Under the pieces are notes generated by a model. That model was not told where the DNA came from. It was given only the letters and a program-made list of their open reading frames with translations, and ran no database searches. A stretch of DNA of 64,000 bases. Source: Galbibacter sp048266365. GTDB taxonomy: Bacteria > Bacteroidota > Bacteroidia > Flavobacteriales > Flavobacteriaceae. The position numbers and the translations under genes were made by a program. The DNA lies in assembly GCF_048266365.1 (NCBI RefSeq), contig NZ_JBLWZP010000001.1, positions 620,001 through 684,000 on the forward strand, given 5' to 3'. Shown here piece after piece: positions 1-7,879 of the stretch; within the stretch, counting starts at the first letter, position 1; every line of letters starts with the position of its first letter.

Positions 1-2
1 GG

Positions 3-137
3 GCTTGTGATTTGGTTCATCCCCACAGACTCATTTTTACTCCTATAGAAAACCCTGTGCCTACAGATAATGATGGAAAATACATTTGGGTTGAAATTGC
101 AGGAGTAGAGATTATCAAGATCGAAGATTACCATTAA
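3..137 (+). CDS. HigB/RelE-type toxin, C-terminal end only
   Basis: An open frame enters from the left edge and stops at 135-137, giving the last 44 residues of a protein. The stretch HPHRLIFTPIENPVP followed by an acidic turn and the ending EIIKIEDYH matches the C-terminal strand region of plasmid-maintenance killer (HigB-like, RelE/ParE superfamily) toxins, which in this family end in a similar VxIxxIxDYH motif. The gene lies 24 bp upstream of a HigA-type antitoxin, the toxin-first order typical of hig loci. The toxin would be a ribosome-dependent mRNA interferase. The start and catalytic part are outside the window, so intactness cannot be judged. Confidence 0.72.
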   Translation, partial: ACDLVHPHRLIFTPIENPVPTDNDGKYIWVEIAGVEIIKIEDYH

Positions 138-161
138 AAAGAACAGGAAATAAGGGAAAAC

Positions 162-1253
162 ATGGCAACTATTAATCAGTATTACCCGGAGAGTACAACG
201 CACCCCGGAGAAATATTATCAGAGGCATTAGAGGAACGGGAAATAGGAGCTAAGGAATTTGCGGTAAGAACGGGAAAGCCGGAAAAAACAATTACAGCTG
301 TATTAAAAGGAGAAAGCGCTATTACACCAGATATGGCAGTATTATTTGAGCAAGTTCTTAAAGTTCCTGCCCATTTTTGGACAGAAGCTCAAAGAAATTT
401 TGATGAATATCGGGCGAGACTGAACTTTCAATTAGCTATTGAAGAAGCTGTTGATTGGGCTAAATCATTTCCTTACGCAAAGATGGCAAGTTTCGGTTGG
501 GTTCCTAAAACTTTAAAAATAGAGGAAAAGGTTATTAATTTATTTAATTACTTTGAGGTGGCCAGTATAAAAGCTTGGGAAGATTATTACATCAACCAAA
601 AGCTTCAGGTGGCTTTTAGAATATCATTAAAATACCACGAAAATGGTACCGCAATTGCATCTTGGTTAAGGCGTGGAGAGATACAGGCAGAGCAATTAGT
701 AGCACCTGAATTTGATAAATCCAAATTTAGAAAACTTTTGCCAAACATTAAAACAATTATGGCTGAACAGCCTGGTGATTTTTTTGATCAGCTTCAAGCC
801 TTGTGCTTGACAGCAGGAGTGAAAGTAGTACATACGCCTTGTTTGCCTAAAACAGCCATACACGGCTCAACCAGATGGATTAACAATGTACCCCTTATAC
901 AGTTAAGCGGGAGATATAAAAGGAATGATATTTTTTGGTTTACATTTTACCATGAAGTAGGCCACATTTTACTTCATGGTAAAAAGTATATTTCTATTGA
1001 AAATGTAGTTTATGAAGGCGAAAATCATAACTACGAGAAAGAGGCAGATAATTTTGCATCTGACCTCATTTTATCTGAAAAAGAAGAAACTGAAATTTGT
1101 GGTGTAGAAACAATCTCTACTAACGACATCATAAGATATGCCCGTAAATTTGGTACGCATCCAGCTACGATTATTGGTAGATTACAGCATAAAGGAATCA
1201 TCGCCTACGGACAAGGAAAGGAATTTTTTGAACCTATTAACCTTTGCGATTAA
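162..1253 (+). CDS. HigA-family antitoxin fused to ImmA/IrrE-type metallopeptidase
   Basis: 363 residues. Residues about 12-75 form a HigA-type XRE helix-turn-helix (THPGEILSEALEER opening, then a PEKTITAVLKGES recognition region). The C-terminal half carries an ImmA/IrrE (M78-like) zinc site: HEVGH at 264-268 and the third-ligand helix EKEADNFA near 291-299. This two-domain architecture is a known large HigA class: the HTH represses the operon, while the peptidase-like domain may control its own turnover. The preceding HigB end at 3-137 supports a toxin-antitoxin pair. The start at 162 has a weak purine-rich site (AAGGGAAAAC) just upstream. Both zinc motifs look intact, so the protein may be an active protease rather than a plain antitoxin; that part is inference. 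Confidence 0.86.
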   Translation: MATINQYYPESTTHPGEILSEALEEREIGAKEFAVRTGKPEKTITAVLKGESAITPDMAVLFEQVLKVPAHFWTEAQRNFDEYRARLNFQLAIEEAVDWAKSFPYAKMASFGWVPKTLKIEEKVINLFNYFEVASIKAWEDYYINQKLQVAFRISLKYHENGTAIASWLRRGEIQAEQLVAPEFDKSKFRKLLPNIKTIMAEQPGDFFDQLQALCLTAGVKVVHTPCLPKTAIHGSTRWINNVPLIQLSGRYKRNDIFWFTFYHEVGHILLHGKKYISIENVVYEGENHNYEKEADNFASDLILSEKEETEICGVETISTNDIIRYARKFGTHPATIIGRLQHKGIIAYGQGKEFFEPINLCD

Positions 1254-1384
1254 CTGAATCCCGGAAAACGCAATAAATAAAAGAAAATAATAAATATGCA
1301 GAAATAATGTTCCGTAGGTGTTCGATACGAAACAACGTTGAATTGATGATAAGTAAAGCGAAACTTATTTTTAATAAGCTATCT

Positions 1385-1562
1385 GATTATTTTATGTGTT
1401 TTTTTTATAAGATAAACGAAAAATATCCGTGTATCTTATTAACTTATCACATTTACCCATGGAAATTATATTGATCATAGGGGAACACTTTGATCAACCG
1501 GTACCACATCAATCATTGATGTCATGGTAAAGACTATAAACGCTCCAGTAATGAGATTCTGG
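1385..1562 (+). pseudogene. Decayed AbiEi antitoxin 5' end with promoter region
   Basis: This stretch aligns base by base with the promoter and first ~100 bp of the intact AbiEi gene at 10248. Shared features include the T-rich run, the TAAGATA/TATCTTAT inverted repeat, the ATG at 1459 and the reading MEI..IG.HFDQP.PHQ.LMSW. A lost base after the TGG at about 1526-1528 brings an in-frame TAA. Homology fades near 1562 and no AbiEii follows. It is a ghost of a second AbiE locus, left by duplication or by recombination within the island. Confidence 0.85.
1405..1442 (+). promoter_or_regulatory. Inverted-repeat operator of the ghost AbiEi copy
   Basis: ATAAGATA (1407-1414) and TATCTTAT (1432-1439) form an inverted repeat with a 17-base spacer. 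The same arms and the same spacing occur in front of the intact AbiEi gene at 10196-10228. AbiEi proteins are known to repress their own operon by binding inverted repeats, so this is probably the old operator. Confidence 0.7.
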
Positions 1563-2349
1563 GTGAAGTTACTCTTGTGGTTCTGAGAATTCCTTTTATT
1601 TAATACACCAAGCCTTCGATCGGTCCTGTAGACTAACCCCCTTTATAAATGGAGGGTAATTAGAGGCTATCCATTTAGGGAATTTTAGAGAACATAAGAT
1701 AGCGATAGATGAACTTGAAAAACATTTCAATTGAAAATCACACCAGTATCTTAAATTTAATTTGGACAGGATTGGCAATAATTAATCGAATTTTATCGGG
1801 AAATATTTTGAAATGCTAAAACGTTTTAGTATACTTGTAATGAGCTGAGCATTGATAATTTCAATTGGAATGAAATAGAGCTATATGACTTTCAGCCGTA
1901 TAGTAAACAATGGGCTCATTAAAATTTAATAAAAACAGACTCAAGCCTAGGATAGATCCTGGGTGCAGAATCTGTATACATTTTTGTTGGAAAAGAGGTT
2001 GTAACTGTTCAAAATCCGGAATAAATAGTAATGGATTGATCCAAAAACCTCAGTATTGATTTTCAAACTAGCTAACTATGAAATCAATTACAATATGTAC
2101 AGATGTTTTTATCCACCCTTTCCGTTTCACCTCATGTGAACTGGATCAAATTGCTAATGATCATGACCAAGATGCAAATGACGGTATCCAAAACCCTTTG
2201 GAGATTTTTCTCGAAACACCCGAGGTAAAATTCGAACCTCCCTGAGGCTTGAGCTATTAAGGAAAATTTTGAGCAGTTGAATTAAATCAAGCTTAAGTAA
2301 TTTTTACTACTGTCAAACTAAACAAAATACGAATTTAAATTTTTTCATT
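1563..2349. other. Gene-poor stretch with decayed coding fragments
   Basis: About 790 bp without an intact gene. Apart from the frame annotated at 1830-2024, there is a 55-codon ATG frame at 2078-2245 (MKSITICTDVFIH start) with low-complexity acidic content and no recognisable family, which I do not call. The base composition and interrupted frames suggest old coding DNA under decay. Confidence 0.5.
1830..2024 (+). pseudogene. Unidentified coding remnant with two in-frame stops
   Basis: A single frame reads a protein-like sequence broken only by a TAA (1920-1922) and a TAG (1953-1955). Segments include NFNWNEIELYDFQPYSKQW and ESVYIFVGKEVVTVQNPE, the latter ending at TAA 2022-2024. Residue composition looks like a real soluble protein C-terminus rather than a chance frame. 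I do not recognise the family. There is no start codon, and upstream the frame meets TAG at 1827. Confidence 0.4.
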
Positions 2350-4104
2350 ATGAATAAACTTTTACCTATAAAGATGAAAACACTTGTGTTTATCATGCTT
2401 AGCCTTTTCACCTTTTCCTCATTTTCATGTAATGAGGATGATAATGTTCCGGAGCAAGAGACTAAGGTCGCGGTATCGGTAAGATTGGATAAAAAAGCTA
2501 TCATCTTAGACATGGAACAGGAGCAAGTGGTAAGCCCTATTTTTGAACCTAATGGAACTATTCCGGGGAACTCTTATAGCTGGACAACTAGTGACCCTGA
2601 TGTGGCTTCAGTACATATGAATGATGATTATTCCGCGGTCGTTACTGGAATTAAAGAAGGTGTAACTACAATCACTTTTTCTTCTGTGGATGGAAAATAT
2701 AGTGCCAGCCTTGAAGTAAGCGTTAATGGTCCTAAGGATGATGGTGTTCTGAAAATTTTAGCCATAGGAAATAGTTTTTCTGAAGATGCCGTAGAGAACT
2801 ATCTATATGATCTAGGGAAAGCTGAGGGTGTAAAAATGGTTATAGGAAACCTCTATATTGGAGGAGCTCCCCTTGACCTACACTGGTCGAATGCACAAGC
2901 GAATACTGCAGCATATAACTATAGAAAAATTGACGAAGATGGAACTAAGACAAGTACTCCTGACACTTCTATAGAGGTGGGTGTAACTGATGAAAATTGG
3001 GATTATATTAGTTTTCAACAGGTAAGTGGAAAATCTGGTATGTATGAGACCTTTGTTACGCCATTACCCGCATTATTAGATTATGTACAAGCCCTAGCTG
3101 TAAATACTAAGGTTAAGTATGTATTACACCAAACTTGGGCTTATGATGAAACTTCTACTCATTCGGATTTTCCTAATTACGGAAGTGATCAACAGCTCAT
3201 GTATGAGGCTATTGTAGATGCCTATAGGAAGGCTGTAGTTATGGCTGATATGGATTACGTTATCCCTTCCGGGACTGCAATTCAAAATGGAAGAACTTCT
3301 CTTGTTGGTGATAACTTCACGCGTGATGGATATCATCTTGATCTTGGAATAGGAAGGTATACCGCTGCAAGTACTTGGTTTGAAGCTCTAACAGGAATTA
3401 ACGTAATTGGAAATTCTTATAAGCCGGACGCTATAACAGACTTGGAAGCAGAAATAGCACAACATGCTGCGCATGCCGCTATAAGCGATCCAGATAAGGT
3501 TACCATCCTCACTGATTATGCCTCAGGAAATGCAGAACCGTTAAATGCGGCTGTTTATATCAATTTTGGACATCGAATTGTTTCAAAATGGAATACCCTA
3601 GCGGATCATCATGAGGGTTCTTCTATAGATAATTTAAAAGATGAAAATGATGCGTATACTGATATTTCTTTACTAGTTACTCAAAGGTTTAATGATATGA
3701 ATGGGTCAGGAGAATCAGATGTTACCACTGACTTTGAAATTCCTTCAGATGTCTCCACACAATCCTACTACGGAAACAGTAGCGGTGTTTGGCAGGGTCT
3801 GGAAATAAAGCAGAGTCAAATAAAACTTTCAGGCTTAGATCCTAATCTCACCTATAACCTGTGCTTCTTTGGCTCCAGAGCCGGAGTTAGCGATGACAGG
3901 GAGACAAAATTCATAGTGGCTGGAGAGAACACTGCTACGACTTATGTCCAAACTGCCAATAATAATTCTGAGATTGGTTGTGCTGATGGTATTCAAGCAG
4001 ATGCTAATGGTGAAATTACCATTACGGTCACTGCTGGGGAGAACAATAATAACGGATCTGGATTCTATTATTTTGGTGCTATGAGGCTGACACCGGGCCA
4101 ATAA
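2350..4104 (+). CDS. DUF4886 SGNH-like surface lipoprotein with Ig-like domain
   Basis: 584 residues. A signal peptide ends in the lipobox FSSFSC (Cys 27), predicting an outer-membrane lipoprotein; an alternative start at 2374 (MKTLVF) would give a shorter signal. Residues about 40-128 are a bacterial Ig-like (Big_2) domain with the SWTTSDPDVASV pattern. Residues about 135-390 are DUF4886, an SGNH-hydrolase-like fold opening with ILAIGNSFSEDA and with a late DGYHLDLGIGRY block that would carry the His of the active site. The C-terminal ~190 residues form a beta-rich module (FGH...WNTL) seen on Bacteroidetes carbohydrate-active proteins. The likely role is ester or glycan processing at the cell surface; the substrate is unknown. 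It stands alone, with a terminator after it. Confidence 0.8.
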   Translation: MNKLLPIKMKTLVFIMLSLFTFSSFSCNEDDNVPEQETKVAVSVRLDKKAIILDMEQEQVVSPIFEPNGTIPGNSYSWTTSDPDVASVHMNDDYSAVVTGIKEGVTTITFSSVDGKYSASLEVSVNGPKDDGVLKILAIGNSFSEDAVENYLYDLGKAEGVKMVIGNLYIGGAPLDLHWSNAQANTAAYNYRKIDEDGTKTSTPDTSIEVGVTDENWDYISFQQVSGKSGMYETFVTPLPALLDYVQALAVNTKVKYVLHQTWAYDETSTHSDFPNYGSDQQLMYEAIVDAYRKAVVMADMDYVIPSGTAIQNGRTSLVGDNFTRDGYHLDLGIGRYTAASTWFEALTGINVIGNSYKPDAITDLEAEIAQHAAHAAISDPDKVTILTDYASGNAEPLNAAVYINFGHRIVSKWNTLADHHEGSSIDNLKDENDAYTDISLLVTQRFNDMNGSGESDVTTDFEIPSDVSTQSYYGNSSGVWQGLEIKQSQIKLSGLDPNLTYNLCFFGSRAGVSDDRETKFIVAGENTATTYVQTANNNSEIGCADGIQADANGEITITVTAGENNNNGSGFYYFGAMRLTPGQ

Positions 4105-4139
4105 TTAGATAAATGATAAATGTGTATGTTAGTTAATAA

Positions 4140-4177
4140 TTAAACCAAGGGATGGATTAAACTGTTCCTTGGTTTAA
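4140..4177 (+). terminator. Hairpin terminator after the DUF4886 gene
   Basis: TTAAACCAAGG (4140-4150) pairs perfectly with CCTTGGTTTAA (4167-4177) across a 16-base loop, 36 bp after the stop. The A/T-rich ends of the stem allow termination in either direction. Confidence 0.75.
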
Positions 4178-4343
4178 TGTTTACAACCAAGATGTGAATG
4201 AGGTAATAAGTTGTCTGTGGATTTTGATTTGTTTTAATTTCGGTGCGATTTCCAAAGTTGATCTTACCAAAAAAAACTAAATGGATTATTTGAATTTTAA
4301 ATCCGTTAATCGGTGATGACTCAAGGCAATTTTTTGGATATAG

Positions 4344-4496
4344 ATCAATAGCGTCCTAACGTTTAAAAAAAAAGAGGCAATTCTTGATTCTCAAAAGGGT
4401 GCCTTTGACGTGCAGGACAAAAAAATCTTCTCCGATGGCAAATTTGTCATTGTTTTCAAAATTGATCTCAAAACTAGACAGAGTAGATTAACCTGA
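4344..4496 (+). pseudogene. Unidentified coding remnant
   Basis: A 50-codon frame without a start codon reads KKKEAILDSQKGAFDVQDKK and then a hydrophobic-alternating FVIVFKIDLKT segment, ending at TGA 4494-4496. It looks like the C-terminal beta strand of a real protein. The family is not recognised. Together with the rest of 4178-4591, which shows nothing else I can support, it points to lost genes ahead of the toxin-antitoxin pair. Confidence 0.3.
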
Positions 4497-4591
4497 TACA
4501 CAATCTAATGTAAGAATATAAATTCTAAAATTAATTTACGAAAGCCTAAATAGTCGTAGTCCAATTAGACAACTTTTTGTATATATGCCTC

Positions 4592-4858
4592 ATGAATAAA
4601 AAACGGGAGTTATATTTTTTTAAAAATTACTTCAATGATTTTTACAATGACCAGACAGAAAAGGTACAAAAGAAAATTGTTTGGACTTTAAGAATTATTG
4701 AGGAGATTGATCGCATTCCCGAAAATTATTTAAAGCACCTGAAGAATACAACTGGACTTTACGAAATAAGAGTTCAGGTTGGAAATAACATTTTCAGGAT
4801 TTTTTGTTTCTTCGACTTGGATAATATTGTCGTAGTTGGTAATGGATTTCAGAAGTAA
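4592..4858 (+). CDS. HigB (phage Gp49-like) toxin, C-terminally truncated
   Basis: 88 residues from the ATG at 4592 (a TTG 15 bp upstream is less likely). RelE-superfamily pattern: N-terminal helices with FKNYFNDFYN, then LKNTTGLYEIRV, the core FRIFCFF strand, and NGFQK, where the family continues KTQKTP and a helix. Here TAA at 4856-4858 replaces the expected lysine codon; the following codons still read TQKTPRQQIEYAEQV in the same frame. A second lesion, one A missing from the A-run at 4903-4908, separates this tail from its normal end KKEYYESKR-stop (4930-4932), which would overlap the antitoxin start. The toxin has lost about 25 residues and may be inactive. It is paired with the XRE antitoxin at 4916. 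Confidence 0.82.
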   Translation: MNKKRELYFFKNYFNDFYNDQTEKVQKKIVWTLRIIEEIDRIPENYLKHLKNTTGLYEIRVQVGNNIFRIFCFFDLDNIVVVGNGFQK

Positions 4859-4915
4859 ACTCAAAAAACTCCTAGGCAACAAATTGAATATGCAGAGCAG
4901 GTAAAAAAGAATATT

Positions 4916-5224
4916 ATGAAAGCAAAAGATAAAAATTTGAAAAGCCTTGACCAATTTATTGATGAAAAAATTGGAAAACTAGGAAATGAAAGACGCGAGG
5001 AATTTGAAATAGAATACGATGCCTTCAAATTGGGCGTATTAATTCAACAAGCTAGAGAGGATAAGGGACTGACACAGGAGCAACTGGCTGAATTGGCTGG
5101 GACAAACAAATCCTATATTTCTAGACTTGAGAGAAATTTAAAAGATATCAGGTTTTCGACATTACAAAGGATTATTAATGAAGGGTTAGGAGCGCATTTA
5201 GATATTTCAATTCGATTCAAATAA
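4916..5224 (+). CDS. HigA-type XRE antitoxin
   Basis: 102 residues. A helical N-terminal arm (about 1-40) precedes a canonical XRE helix-turn-helix at about 42-98: LIQQAREDKGLTQEQLAEL, then GTNKSYISRLERN and a closing helix. It lies downstream of the HigB toxin, as expected for toxin-first hig operons, and its start would overlap the ancestral toxin stop by 17 bp. It should neutralise the toxin and repress the shared promoter. The gene looks intact although its toxin is damaged, the usual order of decay. Confidence 0.86.
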   Translation: MKAKDKNLKSLDQFIDEKIGKLGNERREEFEIEYDAFKLGVLIQQAREDKGLTQEQLAELAGTNKSYISRLERNLKDIRFSTLQRIINEGLGAHLDISIRFK

Positions 5225-5293
5225 TGCATACCAAAAGCTCCCAGATAGCTTTAAGTACGTATTATCCCTCTGTGTAACACAAGAATTTTCGAA

Positions 5294-6115
5294 TTAAAGG
5301 CTCGGCTTCCTTTTTAAATACATTACTATCAATCCAATCAATATGAAAGGTAGGCTTAAGAGCTGACCCATATTTAAAGATAGTTGATCCTCAAAGCTTA
5401 CTTGATTTTCTTTGAAAAATTCGATTGAGAATCTTGCTATGAATAGGAGTACCAGGAATAGTCCAAAGATAAATCCATTTCCCAAGAGCGGTTTCTTGGT
5501 TCTGTATAGCCAGAACAAAATGACAAAAATCAGGAAATAAGCACTGGCCTCATAAAGTTGTGTGGGATGCCTAGGAATCAGATCATCCCTTACAAAAATA
5601 ACACCCCATTCTCCATTGGTTGGTTTTCCATAAATCTCAGAATTCATTAGATTCCCTAACCGTATAAAGGCCCCTGTAATAGGAGTGGCTATCGCAACTC
5701 TGTCCAATATCCATAATAGATTTGTTTTGTATTTTTTGGCATACCATACAATGGCAATAATAACGCCTATACCTCCTCCGTGACTCGCTAGCCCCTGATA
5801 CCCTATAAACTCATAGGAGCCGTTGATTTTGGTAATGGGCAGGATTATTTCAATGGGATGAGTAAAGTAGTAGTGCGGTTCATAAAACAGGCAATGTCCT
5901 AGTCGAGCTCCAACTATTGTACCTACGACAACATAGGTTAATAGTTTATCTAAATTATCGACAGCGACACCTTCTTTGTTGTAAATCCATTTCACTAGGT
6001 AATAGGCTAGTATAAGACCGGACATGAAAAAAAGCCCGTAATATTTTAAAGGAAAGGAGTCAGTGATCCAGAATATGACAGGGTCCACATTCCAGTGTAT
6101 TATTTTATCCATCAT
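5294..6115 (-). CDS. lgt: Prolipoprotein diacylglyceryl transferase
   Basis: 273 residues with about seven membrane segments. Lgt signatures are all present: KYYGLFFMSG in the first helix, GARLGH, GLASHGGGIG with the catalytic-region His, the phosphatidylglycerol-binding block RLGNLMNSEIYG, and RHPTQLYEA. The enzyme moves a diacylglyceryl group from phosphatidylglycerol to the lipobox Cys of prolipoproteins at the inner membrane, an essential step for the many lipoproteins in this window. Either Met 1 or Met 2 can start. It is a core gene standing alone between two defence-type loci, perhaps the anchor around which the island grew, or a second copy. Confidence 0.96.
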   Translation of the reverse strand: MMDKIIHWNVDPVIFWITDSFPLKYYGLFFMSGLILAYYLVKWIYNKEGVAVDNLDKLLTYVVVGTIVGARLGHCLFYEPHYYFTHPIEIILPITKINGSYEFIGYQGLASHGGGIGVIIAIVWYAKKYKTNLLWILDRVAIATPITGAFIRLGNLMNSEIYGKPTNGEWGVIFVRDDLIPRHPTQLYEASAYFLIFVILFWLYRTKKPLLGNGFIFGLFLVLLFIARFSIEFFKENQVSFEDQLSLNMGQLLSLPFILIGLIVMYLKRKPSL

Positions 6116-6329
6116 TATGAGTAGTCTCTTGTGTTGTACGTTTTACATCTGGTAATATTACGGAAAAGTTTAAAGACTAAAGGTAAAATTTAAGATGTCA
6201 CTCCGATCTTATTGTGGGTTAAAAATAGCATTTAAATTACAATCTGTTTACATTTTTGGTGTATTATATTGTTTGTTTTAGATTTTTTATCACTAAATTT
6301 GTAAGTCTCTTACATAAAATAACATAAAA

Positions 6330-7628
6330 ATGATTATTGATTTCAGTATTCAGAATTTTGCTTCAATAAAAGAAAAGCAGACTTTATCCTTTGAGGCCGA
6401 CAAATCGACGCACCTTGAGGATGCCTATGTTGTACATTGTGGTCAGCAAAGAATTTTAAAGTTTGCATTAATATATGGCGCAAATGCTTCAGGAAAGACT
6501 ACAATTCTTAATGCATTACATTTTTTGAGAAATCTTATTCTCAAACCTGAAGTTAAGAAAACTGCTGAGTTAAGGTTTAATCCGTTTCTTTTTGACCAAT
6601 TAACCCCAACACAAAATTCAATTCTTTCAATAACTTTTTTCCAGAACGGTATCAAATACTTTTATGAGGTAACCTTTTTTAAAAAAGCCATTGTTTCTGA
6701 AGAATTATATTTTTATAATCCTAATAGAGCTAATGTATTTAAGAGAAAAACAAATTTGTCCAAGCAGTTTACGGAAATAGAATTTGGCACTAAAATCATT
6801 GCTGATAAAATCTTTAGGAAAACGCTTGAAGCTAATACATTATCAAACAATACAGTCCTAGGAGGCTATTTAAAGACTAATATCGACTTAAAGGAATTAC
6901 AGGAGGTAATTATTTGGTTTGAGACTTACCTTAATCCATTAGTGTATTCGGAAACAGAATTGGAGGGTTTTGTAACAACAAAAATTCAAGAGAATGAAAT
7001 TTCTAAATCCGATATTGTTACAATCTTAAAGAAAGCTGATTTTAACATTTCCGATATTGTCATCCAAGAAGAGGAAAAGGAAATCCCTAATGAGTTCATT
7101 CAGTTTTTAAAGAAGCAATTAAAAGCTTCTGATGAAAGGATAAAGGAATTGGAGGATAAAGGTAAATTGTCAGCCGTGAATCTTGAGTTTGAACATACGG
7201 TGGATAACAGAGCATATACTTTACCTTTAGAATTTGAATCACAAGGAACTAGACGGTATTATGGTTTTGCCGGGTTACTAGCTTTATTAATTAAAAATTC
7301 AATGGCATTTCCGATTGATGAGTTAGAGGCATCATTACACCCGGATTTATATTTACATTTTCTATTGTCCTTCCTTTTGAATTCTAAAAGTTCTCAAATC
7401 ATTGCAACGACTCATAATCGAGAAATTTTAGATAATAAAGACATTTTTAGAAATGATGCAATTTGGTTTACTGATAAGCAAGATAGCTGCGCTACAGTAC
7501 TGTATTCATTGGCAGACTTTGATAGCTCTGTTGTTCGTAACACTACGAATATTTTAAACGCCTATAAAAGCGGTAAATTAAGCGCTACACCAAATCTAGG
7601 AGATACTTTTATTGACCTTAATCTATGA
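6330..7628 (+). CDS. AbiLi/RloA-like AAA-family ATPase
   Basis: 432 residues, related to the SMC/OLD-like AAA_15/AAA_21 group. It opens with the typical FSIQNFASIKEKQTLSF strand, has Walker A GANASGKT at 50-57, an ABC-signature-like ESQGTRRYYG near residue 302, and Walker B/D-loop IDELEASLHP near 329-338 followed by an H-loop SQIIATTHN. Such ATPases form two-gene abortive-infection systems (AbiL) with an RloB protein. Here the stop overlaps the RloB start by ATGA, but that partner is broken (7625-7733). The ATPase is intact and may now be an orphan. Confidence 0.85.
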   Translation: MIIDFSIQNFASIKEKQTLSFEADKSTHLEDAYVVHCGQQRILKFALIYGANASGKTTILNALHFLRNLILKPEVKKTAELRFNPFLFDQLTPTQNSILSITFFQNGIKYFYEVTFFKKAIVSEELYFYNPNRANVFKRKTNLSKQFTEIEFGTKIIADKIFRKTLEANTLSNNTVLGGYLKTNIDLKELQEVIIWFETYLNPLVYSETELEGFVTTKIQENEISKSDIVTILKKADFNISDIVIQEEEKEIPNEFIQFLKKQLKASDERIKELEDKGKLSAVNLEFEHTVDNRAYTLPLEFESQGTRRYYGFAGLLALLIKNSMAFPIDELEASLHPDLYLHFLLSFLLNSKSSQIIATTHNREILDNKDIFRNDAIWFTDKQDSCATVLYSLADFDSSVVRNTTNILNAYKSGKLSATPNLGDTFIDLNL

Positions 7629-7733
7629 GAAAAGCTAAAAAGGTTACCCCCGAGGTCAAACCCTTCTTTTGCCATTGTAGTGGATGGTAAAACCGAAGAT
7701 TGGTATTTGCAAATGCTGAAGTATGATTCGTGA
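7625..7733 (+). pseudogene. RloB (AbiLii) remnant, frameshifted and truncated
   Basis: The ATG overlaps the stop of the AAA ATPase (ATGA). The first codons read MRKAKKVTPEVKP, then a one-base shift in the CCCTTCTTTT run moves the true frame, which continues SFAIVVDGKTEDWYLQMLK, the RloB N-terminal strand with its VDGxTE acidic motif. It ends at TGA 7731-7733 after about 36 residues instead of roughly 200. The rest of the gene is gone, apparently by deletion, and 7734-7879 holds the upstream region of the next gene. The AbiL pair is therefore probably non-functional as a two-gene system. Confidence 0.8.
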
Positions 7734-7879
7734 ACATAATGATGAAAGAATAGAATGTTATTCCTATGTTAATTCAGTCTGTAGAAGTCCATCTGCTCCA
7801 ATTTGTAGTTCTTAAAATAGTACATTTATAAAATGTACTTGGCATCATAGTTCCCAATTAACCTATTTAAACGAAACGA

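Noticed and set aside
1596..1778. 60-codon minus-strand frame in the gap after the ghost AbiEi
   Set aside because: Cys- and Ser-rich with no family pattern; the opposite strand looks equally like decayed coding DNA.
2078..2245. 55-codon ATG frame with acidic content
   Set aside because: No recognisable family, no partner and no ribosome site; its composition is compatible with chance in decayed DNA.
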